The notes under the pieces are model-generated. The model was not told where the DNA came from. It worked only from the letters and a program-made list of their open reading frames with translations, and did not search any database. From NCBI RefSeq assembly GCF_022369515.1, contig NZ_CP059724.1:310001-374000 (forward strand): 64,000 nt of DNA, written 5' to 3'. The translations under genes and the position numbers were made by a program. Source of the DNA: Paenibacillus sp. 19GGS1-52. Its GTDB lineage: Bacteria; Bacillota; Bacilli; Paenibacillales; Paenibacillaceae. Positions 9,888 through 19,508 of the stretch are shown piece by piece; within the stretch, counting starts at the first letter, position 1; each line of letters starts with the position of its first letter.

Positions 9888-11249
9888 ATGGGTGGAGATC
9901 TCTTTTTCGATCGGATTCCCCCGCAGAATCTGGAGGCTGAGCAAGCGGTAATTGGCGCTATTTTGCTGCAGGATGAAGCACTGCTCACCACTATGGAACG
10001 GGTGAATACCGAAGACTTCTACGATAAACCGCATCAAATGATATTTGAGGCGATGGTGCAGCTCGGAGAAGAGAGCCAGCCGATTGATCTTGTTACGCTG
10101 ACGTCCAGACTGCAGGACAAGGGACAGCTGGAGGATATCGGCGGTGTCAGCTATTTGGCTAAGCTGGCACATGCGGTGCCGACGGCGGCGAACGTAGAGT
10201 ATTATGCGCAGATTATCGAAGAGAAGGCCATGCTGCGGCGTCTGATTCGTACAGCAACGCAGATCGTAAGTGAAGGTTATACGGGCGGCGAAGATGTAGC
10301 TGGCATGTTGAGTGATGCTGAGCGGCGTATTCTGGAAATTTCGAATCGACGCAGTGGCAGTGGGTTTGTGGCCATTCGGGATGTGCTGATGCAGGTATTT
10401 GACCGGGTGGAGTTGCTGCACCAGAATAAGGGCGGGACCTCCGGAATTCCCTCCGGATTCGTGGATCTAGACAAAATGACCAATGGCTTTCAGCGAAACG
10501 ACCTGATAATTGTGGCAGCCCGTCCTTCCGTAGGGAAAACCGCATTCGCACTTAATATCGCCCAGAATGTATCTGTACGTGCCAAAGAGACTGTTGCCAT
10601 ATTCAGCCTGGAAATGTCAGCACCACAGCTGGTACAGCGTATGATTTGTGCTGAAGCTAATCTGGATGCCAATATTATGCGTACAGGGGACTTCAAGAGT
10701 GATGATGACTGGTCAAAGCTGACGATGGGGATTCAGTCGCTGTCGGAAGCGGAGATTTATATTGATGATTCACCGGGTATTACCGTAACGGAAATCCGTG
10801 CGAAATGTCGGAGACTTAAGAAGGAAAAGGGTCTTGGCATGATCGTCATTGACTATCTGCAACTGATACAAGGTCGCGGAAAAGGCGGGGAGAACCGCCA
10901 GCAGGAAGTATCGGAAATCTCGCGTACGCTGAAGCAGATTGCCCGTGAGCTGGACGTGCCTGTTATTGCGCTGTCCCAGCTTAGTCGGGGTGTGGAGCAA
11001 CGTCAGGATAAACGCCCAATGATGAGTGACTTGCGTGAGTCCGGTTCGATCGAGCAGGATGCCGATATCGTAGCGTTTCTGTATCGTGATGATTATTACA
11101 ATCAGGACACGGAGAAGAAAAATATTATCGAAATCATCATAGCCAAGCAGCGTAACGGACCCGTAGGTACGGTGGAGCTTGTATTCTTAAAAAACTTCAA
11201 CAAGTTCGTCAACTACGAGCGGGCGCATGCAGAACCATTTGCAGGTTAA
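9888..11249 (+). CDS. dnaB: Replicative DNA helicase DnaB (DnaC in B. subtilis naming)
   Basis: The 453-residue protein has the DnaB N-terminal helical domain (PPQNLEAEQAVIGAILL) and a RecA-like helicase domain with Walker A in AARPSVGKTAFALNIA, IVIDYLQLIQG as Walker B, ALSQLSRGVEQR and the DLRESGSIEQDAD stretch. It unwinds DNA as a hexamer ahead of the replisome. The start lies one base after the rplI stop, behind an ACGGAGGAGT ribosome site inside rplI. Confidence 0.98.
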   Translation: MGGDLFFDRIPPQNLEAEQAVIGAILLQDEALLTTMERVNTEDFYDKPHQMIFEAMVQLGEESQPIDLVTLTSRLQDKGQLEDIGGVSYLAKLAHAVPTAANVEYYAQIIEEKAMLRRLIRTATQIVSEGYTGGEDVAGMLSDAERRILEISNRRSGSGFVAIRDVLMQVFDRVELLHQNKGGTSGIPSGFVDLDKMTNGFQRNDLIIVAARPSVGKTAFALNIAQNVSVRAKETVAIFSLEMSAPQLVQRMICAEANLDANIMRTGDFKSDDDWSKLTMGIQSLSEAEIYIDDSPGITVTEIRAKCRRLKKEKGLGMIVIDYLQLIQGRGKGGENRQQEVSEISRTLKQIARELDVPVIALSQLSRGVEQRQDKRPMMSDLRESGSIEQDADIVAFLYRDDYYNQDTEKKNIIEIIIAKQRNGPVGTVELVFLKNFNKFVNYERAHAEPFAG

Positions 11250-11263
11250 GCTTATTCGTGACA

Positions 11264-11307
11264 ATATCCGAACGATTGCACATTTACCCGTGTAATCGTT
11301 CGTTTTT
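11264..11307 (+). promoter_or_regulatory. Candidate PurR operator: two inverted PurBoxes
   Basis: ATATCCGAACGAT (11264-11276, plus strand) and AAAAACGAACGAT (11307-11295, minus strand) each resemble the B. subtilis PurBox AWWWCCGAACWWT, with one and two mismatches. They face each other with an 18-nt gap, against the usual 16-17. They end two bases before the -35 of the purA promoter, as expected for PurR repression of purA. The same bases form the stem of the dnaB terminator, so the resemblance could be partly accidental. Confidence 0.55.
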
Positions 11308-11308
11308 A
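11269..11308 (+). terminator. Terminator after dnaB
   Basis: CGAACGATT.CAC pairs with GTG.AATCGTTCG and is followed by TTTTT. It overlaps the candidate PurBoxes. Confidence 0.85.
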
Positions 11309-11309
11309 T

Positions 11310-11338
11310 TTGACTTTAAAAATTACGGCTGTTACACT
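11310..11338 (+). promoter_or_regulatory. purA promoter (SigA type)
   Basis: TTGACT (11310-11315), a 17-nt spacer and TACACT (11333-11338). The predicted leader is about 120 nt and contains two small hairpins: AGCGG/CCGCT near 11353, and GGTGCT/AGCACC just before the ribosome site. No known purine-riboswitch core was recognised. Confidence 0.75.
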
Positions 11339-11463
11339 GGGTATTGTGCTTTAGCGGGGTAAAACCGCTGGCGTCCGGAGGGCTGCGTACATAAGAATGC
11401 CGTACAGGGCCCATATTATTATGAAAAATAATGGTGCTGGCAAGCACCTACGGAGGAATGAAT

Positions 11464-12750
11464 ATGTCAACGGTAGTCGTCGTGGGAACACAATGGGGAG
11501 ACGAAGGCAAAGGGAAAATCACAGACTTTCTAGCAGAGAGCGCAGATGTGGTCGCCCGGTATCAAGGTGGTAACAATGCCGGTCACACGATTCTGATTGA
11601 CGGTAAGAAGTATAAGCTCAGCTTGATTCCATCTGGTGTATTTTATAAAGAGAAAACTTGTGTAATTGGTAACGGAATGGTTATTAATCCGGAAGCACTG
11701 ATACAAGAAATTAATTATATTCACGAGAGCGGATTCGACACCACAAATTTGGTTATCAGCGACCGTGCTCACGTTATTATGCCTTATCATATGTTGTTGG
11801 ATGCTTTGGAAGAGGATCGCAAAGGTCCGAACAAGATCGGGACGACCCGCAAAGGAATTGGCCCATGCTATATGGACAAAGCCGCACGCAACGGTATTCG
11901 TATTGCCGATCTCATGGACGCTGAGGAATTCGAGCTGAGACTTCGTCCATTAATGGAAGAGAAGAATCAGGTTATTACACAGGTCTATGGTGGTGAGGCT
12001 CTAGATGTTGAAGAGATTCTAACCCAATATCTGGCCTATGCCGAAGTGCTTCGCAACTATGTAACAGATACATCTGTTGTGCTCAACGATGCCATTGATG
12101 CAGGTTCAAGAGTATTGTTTGAAGGCGCACAAGGAGTTATGCTTGATATTGATCAAGGCACATACCCGTTCGTTACATCGTCTAATCCATCTGCGGGTGG
12201 TGTCTGCATCGGCTCTGGTGTTGGTCCCTCTAAGATCAAACAGGTTATCGGTGTTGCCAAGGCGTATACCACTCGTGTGGGTGATGGCCCTTTCCCTACT
12301 GAACTGAATAATGAAGTCGGTGAGTATATTCGTGAGACAGGTCATGAATATGGGACTGTAACGGGACGTGCGCGTCGCGTAGGTTGGTTCGACAGCGTTG
12401 TTGTACGCCATGCTCGTCGTGTCAGCGGTCTTACGGGCTTGTCACTTAACTCCTTGGATGTACTCAGCGGTCTTGAGACTGTGAAGATCTGTACGGGCTA
12501 CAAATTCCGTGGGGAGATCATTAACCACTATCCGGCTAGTCTCAAAATGCTGGCGGAATGCGAAGCTGTATACGAAGAGCTTCCAGGCTGGAGCGAGGAT
12601 ATCACTTCTGCAAAAACGTTGAGCGATTTGCCTGAGAATACTCGCCGATACGTTGAACGTGTATCGGAGCTGACAGGCATTCCGATCGCTATCTTCTCTG
12701 TTGGCCGTAACCGGGAACAGACTAATCAAGTACTGCCAATCTATATCTAA
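11464..12750 (+). CDS. purA: Adenylosuccinate synthetase
   Basis: The 428-residue enzyme shows the family signatures [17 protein letters not shown] at the N-terminus, [21 protein letters not shown] and DGPFPTEL. It couples GTP hydrolysis to joining IMP and aspartate, the first committed step to AMP. The ATG at 11464 is chosen because CGGAGGA lies seven bases upstream and the protein then begins MSTVVVVG; ATGs at 11431 and 11458 are less suitable. The gene has its own promoter with candidate PurR boxes and its own strong terminator. Confidence 0.98.
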   Translation: MSTVVVVGTQWGDEGKGKITDFLAESADVVARYQGGNNAGHTILIDGKKYKLSLIPSGVFYKEKTCVIGNGMVINPEALIQEINYIHESGFDTTNLVISDRAHVIMPYHMLLDALEEDRKGPNKIGTTRKGIGPCYMDKAARNGIRIADLMDAEEFELRLRPLMEEKNQVITQVYGGEALDVEEILTQYLAYAEVLRNYVTDTSVVLNDAIDAGSRVLFEGAQGVMLDIDQGTYPFVTSSNPSAGGVCIGSGVGPSKIKQVIGVAKAYTTRVGDGPFPTELNNEVGEYIRETGHEYGTVTGRARRVGWFDSVVVRHARRVSGLTGLSLNSLDVLSGLETVKICTGYKFRGEIINHYPASLKMLAECEAVYEELPGWSEDITSAKTLSDLPENTRRYVERVSELTGIPIAIFSVGRNREQTNQVLPIYI

Positions 12751-12764
12751 TAGAATGACCCTAA

Positions 12765-12815
12765 GAGGGAGTCCCGTAAGCCATTTAAATGGCTTACGGG
12801 ACTCCCTTTTTTTTT
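12765..12815 (+). terminator. Strong terminator after purA
   Basis: A perfect palindrome of about 40 bp centred on the 12783-12790 ATTTAAAT is followed by nine T. Confidence 0.95.
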
Positions 12816-12898
12816 GAAATATAAGAAAGTCTTCAGAGGTTTCCCAGAGCCTGTTCTAGTCAATACTTGAAAGATAGAAGCTACAGGGAGCGATGAAG

Positions 12899-13555
12899 AT
12901 GAGGATAGTAAAGCGTATACTTGGGGTGTGCCTGATTGTAGTGCTAGCGAGTGCACTTTCCATCCTAACAACAGGAGTAGTTGTGAATGCTTATATACAG
13001 TCAGTGTTGGCAAGCTTCGATATCAAGCTGGGTAACTCTGCTCCGGGGCTAGGAGGGATGATGAAAAGCATTATCGGGATGGAGGATAAAGCGGCCTCGA
13101 CCTCAACAGAGATAACGGAGAATACAAAAGGAACAACGTCTAGTTCGGAAGAACAGGATAAGAGTAGCACATCAGATACGTCGTCTCCCAAAAGTGAAGA
13201 TGCTGTGGATGAAAAAGTCCCTGAGGATGCTGTACCTGCAATGGGACAAGCTTCAGCAGATTCTACGGCCTCCGATCAGAGTGAGAGTTCACTAGACCAG
13301 CAATTGGTAATGACTCCCGAAGCCTTGGGTGATTTAAAGAATAATCTTCCATCTGACAAGAAGGTTAATATATTCAATATTCTGATGTCCAAGCTGCCGC
13401 AGGACGAAATGCAGAAGATCTCCACAGCAATGGAAGATGGATTAACAGAGGATGAAGTGAAGGAGCTCCAACAGGTAATTGCTAAATACGTAGATCCCGA
13501 GGAATATGACACCATAATGAAAATGCTTACACCAACTTCAGAGGAGTCTCCATAG
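12899..13555 (+). CDS. Membrane-anchored protein of unknown function with Ser/Thr/Glu-rich linker
   Basis: I do not recognise the family. The 218-residue product has one N-terminal membrane helix (about residues 4-28). A low-complexity Ser/Thr/Glu/Asp linker follows (about 60-130), then a C-terminal helical domain (about 140-215) rich in charged residues. The ATG at 12899 is preferred over 12893 because the AGGGAG site is then eight rather than two bases away. It lies alone between terminators, just upstream of the peptidoglycan hydrolase gene. Confidence 0.75.
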   Translation: MRIVKRILGVCLIVVLASALSILTTGVVVNAYIQSVLASFDIKLGNSAPGLGGMMKSIIGMEDKAASTSTEITENTKGTTSSSEEQDKSSTSDTSSPKSEDAVDEKVPEDAVPAMGQASADSTASDQSESSLDQQLVMTPEALGDLKNNLPSDKKVNIFNILMSKLPQDEMQKISTAMEDGLTEDEVKELQQVIAKYVDPEEYDTIMKMLTPTSEESP

Positions 13556-13614
13556 CGGCAGGAAAGTGTCACAATTTGTACACGCGCAAAAGGTTTAAAA
13601 GTAATATTTATACA

Positions 13615-13640
13615 AAAAACCCGCGAAATTCGCGGGTTTT
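13615..13640 (+). terminator. Terminator after the membrane-anchored protein gene
   Basis: AAAACCCGCGAA pairs with TTCGCGGGTTTT. Confidence 0.85.
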
Positions 13641-13702
13641 GTCATGATAACAAAGTTGAAATTTTTCACCCAGCTATGTTACAGTAAACAAGGGTCATAA
13701 TG

Positions 13703-13735
13703 TGTTAAAGTTTTGTAACCTTTTGGCGCTATATT
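13703..13735 (+). promoter_or_regulatory. WalR box and promoter of the M23 hydrolase gene
   Basis: TGTTAA (13703-13708), five bases, TGTAAC (13714-13719) is an exact match to the WalR (YycF) consensus TGTWAH-N5-TGTWAH. A -10-like TATATT follows at 13730-13735, so the box occupies the -35 region as at known WalR-activated promoters. The regulated gene is a peptidoglycan hydrolase, the class of gene WalR controls, and walR itself is the next gene but one. Confidence 0.75.
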
Positions 13736-13856
13736 TGCAGCAACTGAATTTACACGAATCTATCTAGAGAAATCATAAGCGAACTATATAAAAGGGGTCG
13801 TATAACAAGCTTGCCACTCTAAAACGAGTGAATGGGTGACTGAAAGGGAGAGTTTC

Positions 13857-15407
13857 ATGAATGGATTTAAATTCATGCGTCGGGTGGGGAAACTACAGGA
13901 CGGTCAAACCGCAACTGGAGGATCCGGCGTAGAGCAGAACAGTAATGCCGCTAGTGATACTAAAGTCTTTCATCAAGCAACGGGAGCTCGGAAGGTAAGG
14001 CGCTCCTGGATTTTGGCATCGGCCGGTCTCGTGCTTCTGGCTACCTTTTTGTTCGGTGCAGAGAAGAAATATGTAGGAGCAAACACGGTAACCTATTATC
14101 GAGTAATGGTGCAGGGGCAGGAGATTGGAAACCTCAACGAAGCGGCACAGCTGGACAAGCTATTCGAAGAGAAGCGGCAGGCTTATCAAGCCAAATATCC
14201 GGATGCGGTGATGGTACTGCAAACAGAAGGCATTTCTACGCAATCAGAGAAGGCTTACAAACCGGAGATTGACAGTGCGGCAACGCTGAAGAAGTTGGAT
14301 GGTTTGCTCAAAGCTTATGCAGTAGGTGTGCAGTTGATGGTAGACGGCAAAGCAGTGGGTGTTGTGAAGGATCAGGAGACGGCAAATGCAGTTCTGCAAG
14401 GGGTGAAGAACTATTATACCCCAGAGACTAAGGCTTCAAAAGGCGCGAATGTGAATCTGAAGAAGACCGCAGCTTCAAGCTCAGCTATTGCGTCAGCGAA
14501 AGCTGCTGACAAGGTGGAGTCGACCAAGATTCGTGAGGCAGTGACCATTGTCCCGATTAAGGCAGATCCCAACAAAGTACTGAATGTGGCGGAGGCAGTC
14601 AAGGCGCTCACGGAAGGTGAAGAGGAGCCTCTGCTCTATACTGTCGAGGAGGGTGATACGATCTCGGGTATTGCCAAACGCTTCAATATCACTCAGGCAG
14701 AAGTATTCCGCAATAACCCAGCGGCCAAAGAACTGGCTTTGCAAATCGGGGACGAGCTGCAACTGAAGGTAGCACAACCGGATGTCACTGTAGTTACGGT
14801 GGAGCAAGTAACAGAGCAGGTCGTTACAGAACCGGAAGTTATTGTACGTAAAAGCGATTTATTACCGGCAGGTAAGCGTAAAGTCGTGCGTGCAGGACAG
14901 ACCGGGCTTAAAGAAATGCAATATCGGCTGACGAAGGAGAATGGTCTTGTTGTCCAGGAAGAATGGCTGGGACAGACGGTGGTTAAGGCTTCTCTGCCTG
15001 AGGTTGTATATAGTGGAACAAAGGTTGTTGGTGAAGGAACGGGCATGTTCGCTTGGCCAGTCACTGGGGCTGTAACTTCGAGCAGCTTCGGAGAGCGCTG
15101 GGGACGTGTTCATAAGGGAGTAGATTTGGTATCTGGCAACCGTACTATTATGGCTGCTGATGCGGGTACTGTATCATTTGCTGGTGTGAAAAGCGGATAC
15201 GGCAATGTGGTCATTATAAATCATCTTAACGGCTATGAAACGTATTATGGGCATATGAGCAGCATCTCCGTTTCCGTAGGGCAGCGGTTGGAGCAGGGAG
15301 CCAAGGTTGGTATTATGGGAAGTACCGGTCGTTCAACCGGCACACATCTACATTTTGAAATCCGTAAGAACGGAACAGCTATCAATCCAATGAAATATTT
15401 GAAATAG
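13857..15407 (+). CDS. M23 family peptidoglycan hydrolase with LysM and G5 domains
   Basis: The 516-residue protein has a cytoplasmic tail and one membrane helix (about 50-65). A predicted extracellular part includes a LysM domain (about 262-310, YTVEEGDTISGIAKRFNI), a G5 domain (about 320-395) and a C-terminal LytM/M23 domain (about 400-516). The zinc-site motifs HKGVDL, YYGHMSS and HLHFEIRKNG are intact. It should cleave peptide cross-links in peptidoglycan. The start at 13857 has GGGAG six bases upstream. Its promoter carries a WalR box, and the walRK genes follow after a terminator. DipM/LytM-type names are possible but no symbol is assigned. Confidence 0.93.
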   Translation: MNGFKFMRRVGKLQDGQTATGGSGVEQNSNAASDTKVFHQATGARKVRRSWILASAGLVLLATFLFGAEKKYVGANTVTYYRVMVQGQEIGNLNEAAQLDKLFEEKRQAYQAKYPDAVMVLQTEGISTQSEKAYKPEIDSAATLKKLDGLLKAYAVGVQLMVDGKAVGVVKDQETANAVLQGVKNYYTPETKASKGANVNLKKTAASSSAIASAKAADKVESTKIREAVTIVPIKADPNKVLNVAEAVKALTEGEEEPLLYTVEEGDTISGIAKRFNITQAEVFRNNPAAKELALQIGDELQLKVAQPDVTVVTVEQVTEQVVTEPEVIVRKSDLLPAGKRKVVRAGQTGLKEMQYRLTKENGLVVQEEWLGQTVVKASLPEVVYSGTKVVGEGTGMFAWPVTGAVTSSSFGERWGRVHKGVDLVSGNRTIMAADAGTVSFAGVKSGYGNVVIINHLNGYETYYGHMSSISVSVGQRLEQGAKVGIMGSTGRSTGTHLHFEIRKNGTAINPMKYLK

Positions 15408-15417
15408 TTAAGTATAA

Positions 15418-15453
15418 CCAACCGCCCGAATATATTCGGGTGGTTTCTTTTTT
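15418..15453 (+). terminator. Terminator after the M23 gene
   Basis: ACCGCCCGAAT pairs with ATTCGGGTGGT, followed by a T-rich run. Confidence 0.85.
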
Positions 15454-15454
15454 G

Positions 15455-15538
15455 AAATATAACAATTCATAGGTTTCACACAATAAATTATCTTCATATT
15501 TCCCGAAGGAACGGGTGCCGTCCATATATAGTGACGGC
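15455..15538 (+). repeat. Dispersed two-hairpin element, copy A
   Basis: Arms AAATATAACAA (15455-15465) and TCTTCATATTT (15491-15501) enclose a 25-nt loop containing GGTTTCAC. A second hairpin follows: GCCGTC (15517-15522) with GACGGC (15533-15538). Related copies lie at 38455 and 48483 with the same loop length. This copy lies upstream of walR. Confidence 0.75.
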
Positions 15539-15650
15539 AAAGCCGTTTCTTCTTGGGAGTCATGCATATTTCGTAGGATGTGACGTCAGGACAGGTATGT
15601 TAAAATAAAGGAATAAACGTTAGTAGGGATAGAAAGGTGAAGCGACAGAC

Positions 15651-16382
15651 ATGCAGATGGGGACGATTCTGGTAGTAGACGATGAACAGCCTATTGCTGA
15701 CATATTGAAATTCAATTTGGAAAAAGAAGGCTATGAGGTTATCTGCGCCTTTGATGGGATCAGCGCTGTGGAGCTGGCTTTATCCATACGCCCCGATCTC
15801 ATGCTGCTTGATCTTATGCTGCCAGGTAAGGACGGAATGGATGTTTGCCGTGAGGTGCGTGCGGCGCACCTGGATATTCCTATCATTATGCTAACCGCCA
15901 AGGACGGAGAGATTGACAAGGTGCTTGGTCTGGAACTTGGTGCTGATGATTATGTGACCAAGCCGTTTAGTACGCGTGAACTGCTGGCCAGAGTAAAAGC
16001 CCAGATGCGGAGGCAGCATAAGCCAACCCCGTCGGAGGCACTCAGTGAGCCCGCAGAGAGCAAGCAGGGTATTCAACATTTTGATCTGTTTATAGATACA
16101 GACATGTATTTGGTATACAAAGACGGAGAACCACTAGACTTAACACATCGTGAGTATGAGCTGATCTATTATATGGTTCGGCATGCCGGCAAGGTAATGA
16201 CCCGGGAGCATTTGTTGCAAGCCGTCTGGGGATTCGAATATTTCGGTGATGTGCGGACTGTAGATGTAACCATCCGGCGTCTACGGGAGAAAATTGAGGA
16301 GAATCCCAGCAAACCGGAATATATTTTTACTCGGCGTGGACTTGGTTATTTAATGCATAGCCCCAAAAGCGGAGGGCTGTGA
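15651..16382 (+). CDS. walR: WalR, essential cell-wall response regulator
   Basis: The 243-residue OmpR-family regulator has a receiver domain with acidic pocket D10-D11, phosphoacceptor D54 ([10 protein letters not shown]) and the ADDYVTKPF Lys, then a winged-helix DNA-binding domain (about 140-235, [17 protein letters not shown]). With WalK it controls peptidoglycan hydrolase genes in low-GC Gram-positives. The start is either the ATG at 15651 or the one at 15657; the AAAGGTG site is better placed for the first. The stop overlaps the walK start by one base. Confidence 0.97.
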   Translation: MQMGTILVVDDEQPIADILKFNLEKEGYEVICAFDGISAVELALSIRPDLMLLDLMLPGKDGMDVCREVRAAHLDIPIIMLTAKDGEIDKVLGLELGADDYVTKPFSTRELLARVKAQMRRQHKPTPSEALSEPAESKQGIQHFDLFIDTDMYLVYKDGEPLDLTHREYELIYYMVRHAGKVMTREHLLQAVWGFEYFGDVRTVDVTIRRLREKIEENPSKPEYIFTRRGLGYLMHSPKSGGL

Positions 16383-18214
16383 TGAAGGGACTGTCCTTTT
16401 TTCGGACGATTCAGGCCAAGCTTATTATTGTTTACGTCCTATTGATTCTGATCGCGATGCAGTTGATTGGTGTTTATTTTGTCAGCTCCATGAAGAATTC
16501 GCTAACAGACAACTTCACGAAGGATCTTAAAGCGCGGGCAGAAATGTTATCGATTCTGACTGCGGATAAATTCGGCAGCGAAGCTGGAACGTCGGATGAG
16601 GAGACCGCAGTGGAAAGTCTGCGTGGCATGGTGAACAATCTTTATATTAATGGTGCTGAGATTCAGGTTCTTGATGCCAACGGCAAAATTATCACTACAT
16701 CCGTACCCTCACAAAGCGATTATGTCGGACAGCGCAATACACAGACGGTTGTCAGCCGAGCTTTGCAGGGCATCAGCGACAACGAAGAATATATTATAGC
16801 TGATGATAATGTACGTAAGAAGGTTGTGGCCAAGCCTGTGCTCTCGGGTGACAAGGTGGTGGGTGCCATTTATATCGCTGCGGACATGAAGGATCTATAT
16901 GCGACGATGAGCCGCATCAACAGTGTCTTCATTTCGGGCATGCTGCTGGCTTTAGCACTTACAGCTGTGTTGGGTGTAATTCTGGCCCATACCATTACTC
17001 AGCCTATCAAGGAAATGACCAGGCACGCTACCGCTGTTGCGGAAGGTCGATTTAATCGGAAGATGCCGGTATTCGGCAATGATGAAATTGGACAACTGAG
17101 TCAGGCCTTTAATTATATGACCGGAAGATTGCGTGAAGCCTTATCGCAAAATGAGGAGGAAAAGGAAAAGCTGGCTTCCATCCTCACTAATATGAGCGAT
17201 GGAGTGGTAGCTACAGATGAGAGCGGAGTAGTCATTCTGATGAACCGTCGTGCTGCACTGATGCTGGGAGCGGAGGGGCCGCTTCCGGAAGGTGCACCGC
17301 TTGCTGAGCTGCTGGGTCTTGATCAAGAGCAGTCCGTGTCTTTGGCCAAAGGCAATGCCCAATCGGCCATGCTTCATCTGTCCCATCTTGGCGGAGACGA
17401 TCCTAACAGTGTTAGGGTAACCTTTACTCCGATCCACCGCCGGGAAGGGTTAGGAATTGCGGGTACGATTGCCGTGCTGCAGGATGTAACTGAACAAGAG
17501 AATCTGGAAGAGTCGCGCCGGGAGTTTGTGGCGAATGTCTCGCATGAGCTGCGAACACCTCTTACGACAATTAAGAGCTACGCCGAAGCATTGGATGATG
17601 GAGCGCTCGATGATCCGCAGCTGGCTGTGCGTTTTGTGGGCGTGATAAGGAATGAAACTGAGCGCATGATTCGTCTGGTGACAGACCTGCTGCATCTGTC
17701 ACGGCTCGATTCCAGGGAAGCCCGTCTCCGAATCCAGCAGACAGACATCACCGAGATGCTGGAGGATGTGGCAGACCGCTTTTCCTTTCAGATTCGGCAA
17801 AAACGTATCGATATTAGCACAAGGGTCCGCAAGGAAGTCTCCACTGCCTGGCTAGATCGGGATCAAATTGATCAAGTGCTGGGCAATCTTGTCTCCAATG
17901 CGTTGAAATATACGCCGGAGGGCGGCACTATTGAATTGGAAGCACTAAAGAGTGAGGACGGTATGTTGTCTATCTCCGTGCGCGATTCCGGGATCGGTAT
18001 ACCGAAGAAAGATATCGAACGCATCTTTGAACGCTTTTACCGAGTAGATAAGGCGCGCTCACGTAACATGGGTGGGACTGGGCTTGGACTGTCCATTGCC
18101 CGGGAAATTGTGAAGGCACATGGAGGTTCTATTTCCCTACAATCCGAGCTTAATGAGGGCTCGCAGGTAACCTTTACGCTGCCTCTACAGAGCCAAAGGG
18201 GGAGTGAGGCGTGA
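16382..18214 (+). CDS. walK: WalK, cell-wall sensor histidine kinase
   Basis: The 610-residue kinase has a first membrane helix (about 12-32), an extracellular sensor domain and a second helix (about 180-202). A HAMP domain, a cytoplasmic PAS domain (about 255-365), a HisKA domain with SHELRTPLTTIKSYAEAL and a HATPase domain (NALKYTPEGG, DSGIGIPKKD, GTGLGLSI) follow. ATG at 16382 overlaps the walR stop (TGATG) and has GGAGGG upstream. It senses the state of cell-wall synthesis and phosphorylates WalR. Overlaps of 1 and 4 bases with walR and walH indicate coupled translation. Confidence 0.97.
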   Translation: MKGLSFFRTIQAKLIIVYVLLILIAMQLIGVYFVSSMKNSLTDNFTKDLKARAEMLSILTADKFGSEAGTSDEETAVESLRGMVNNLYINGAEIQVLDANGKIITTSVPSQSDYVGQRNTQTVVSRALQGISDNEEYIIADDNVRKKVVAKPVLSGDKVVGAIYIAADMKDLYATMSRINSVFISGMLLALALTAVLGVILAHTITQPIKEMTRHATAVAEGRFNRKMPVFGNDEIGQLSQAFNYMTGRLREALSQNEEEKEKLASILTNMSDGVVATDESGVVILMNRRAALMLGAEGPLPEGAPLAELLGLDQEQSVSLAKGNAQSAMLHLSHLGGDDPNSVRVTFTPIHRREGLGIAGTIAVLQDVTEQENLEESRREFVANVSHELRTPLTTIKSYAEALDDGALDDPQLAVRFVGVIRNETERMIRLVTDLLHLSRLDSREARLRIQQTDITEMLEDVADRFSFQIRQKRIDISTRVRKEVSTAWLDRDQIDQVLGNLVSNALKYTPEGGTIELEALKSEDGMLSISVRDSGIGIPKKDIERIFERFYRVDKARSRNMGGTGLGLSIAREIVKAHGGSISLQSELNEGSQVTFTLPLQSQRGSEA

Positions 18215-19503
18215 AGGAAAGAGTGAAATCCTGGATACTGGCCTTGCTCGTGCTTGGGAGTCTCGTGGAGAGCTATTATTTGATTTATCGGCTGCCTGGT
18301 ACGGATTCGGCTGTACTTTCGGAGAATTTATATGTAAAGACAGACAACATGGGGCCTGAAGAGAAGGTTGAGAATTTGCTCTATCCCGATAAAATGATTA
18401 TTCATATGGGAGACGGTAAGCACACCCTGTTTTACCCCAGCTCGACCTTTTACAATCTGATCCTGAATCGGTTGAAGGGGCGGGGCTTTGAAAGCTTCCA
18501 ACGGCGCTCGGTGCAGGACTTCAACTGGAATCAGATTCGCAAGGAGAATCCAGGGATTGAGCTGTCCTTCGGAGCAGGAATTCCCGTAACGCTGCTGCAG
18601 CGGATAATGCAGCTGTCACCGGATTCCTTGTTCGCGGGGGAAAGCATTGATAAGATCTGGATATACAATATCAAGAATGACTCCAAGGCCCATGCCATCT
18701 TTTTCAGCACCCGGGGTGATATTGTATATGAAGCGGCTAAAGTCGATCTTACCGTGCAGGACATCCAGCAGCATGTGGATTTTGGCAAGAATTTGACTTC
18801 TTATACAACATTGAATGGTGACTATTATGTACCTGACAGTAAGATATCGCTGGTCGAGGTAGAGATGCCATCCGGTATGTACACCATTGAACAGATGCAG
18901 AGCAATCTCTTCTTTGACGCTGGGAGCACCAGATATATTCGTGAGAAAAATGGATCGGAGATTTACACGGACAGCAAACGTAGTCTGCAGGTCGATCAGG
19001 AGCAGAATTGGATGAGCTACAGCGACCCTGCTGCACTTCCGGCTGGTGAAAGCACACCGGCCAAGGATGCGCTTGAGGCTGTGGATTTTGTGAATCAGCA
19101 TGGCGGTTGGAATGGAACCTATCGGCTGGCAGCAACGGAGGAGAGCAGACTGGAGCGAAAGGTTTCCTTTCAACAGTATTATGGCTCCTACCCTTATGGT
19201 TCTTATCCAATTATGAGTAAGCCACAGCTACAGTATGGTGTGATTAATCTGGAACTGCAGCAGGGCACCGTATCTTCCTATGATCGATCTTTAATTTATA
19301 TTGATGAGAACAAATCCGTGAAAAAAGTTGTGGAGTTGTCGGGAGGAGAGGAGCTGCAGAATCAGCTTACCCAGATTGGCAAGGCTTCTTCTGTAAAGGA
19401 TTTAACACCTGCTTATGTACCTGTGGAAAAAGGTGGGAAGCTGGAGCTGCTCCCGGTATGGCGTGTTACGCTGAGCGACGGCAGCGTGCTAACGCTGAAC
19501 TAG
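18211..19503 (+). CDS. walH: WalH (YycH), regulatory membrane protein of WalK
   Basis: The 430-residue protein has a single N-terminal membrane helix (about 7-25) and a large extracellular part, as in YycH. It begins at GTG overlapping the walK stop (GTGA) behind GGGGGAGTGAGG. In B. subtilis YycH and YycI modulate WalK through membrane contacts. Its position directly after walK supports the name more strongly than sequence alone, since the family diverges quickly. Confidence 0.9.
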   Translation: MKERVKSWILALLVLGSLVESYYLIYRLPGTDSAVLSENLYVKTDNMGPEEKVENLLYPDKMIIHMGDGKHTLFYPSSTFYNLILNRLKGRGFESFQRRSVQDFNWNQIRKENPGIELSFGAGIPVTLLQRIMQLSPDSLFAGESIDKIWIYNIKNDSKAHAIFFSTRGDIVYEAAKVDLTVQDIQQHVDFGKNLTSYTTLNGDYYVPDSKISLVEVEMPSGMYTIEQMQSNLFFDAGSTRYIREKNGSEIYTDSKRSLQVDQEQNWMSYSDPAALPAGESTPAKDALEAVDFVNQHGGWNGTYRLAATEESRLERKVSFQQYYGSYPYGSYPIMSKPQLQYGVINLELQQGTVSSYDRSLIYIDENKSVKKVVELSGGEELQNQLTQIGKASSVKDLTPAYVPVEKGGKLELLPVWRVTLSDGSVLTLN

Positions 19504-19508
19504 CTGCT

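Noticed and set aside
11339..11463. Purine riboswitch in the purA leader
   Set aside because: Two small hairpins are present but no recognisable purine-riboswitch core.
13741..13856. c-di-AMP (ydaO-type) riboswitch before the M23 gene
   Set aside because: The leader is only about 110 nt and lacks the conserved pattern; the WalR box explains regulation better.
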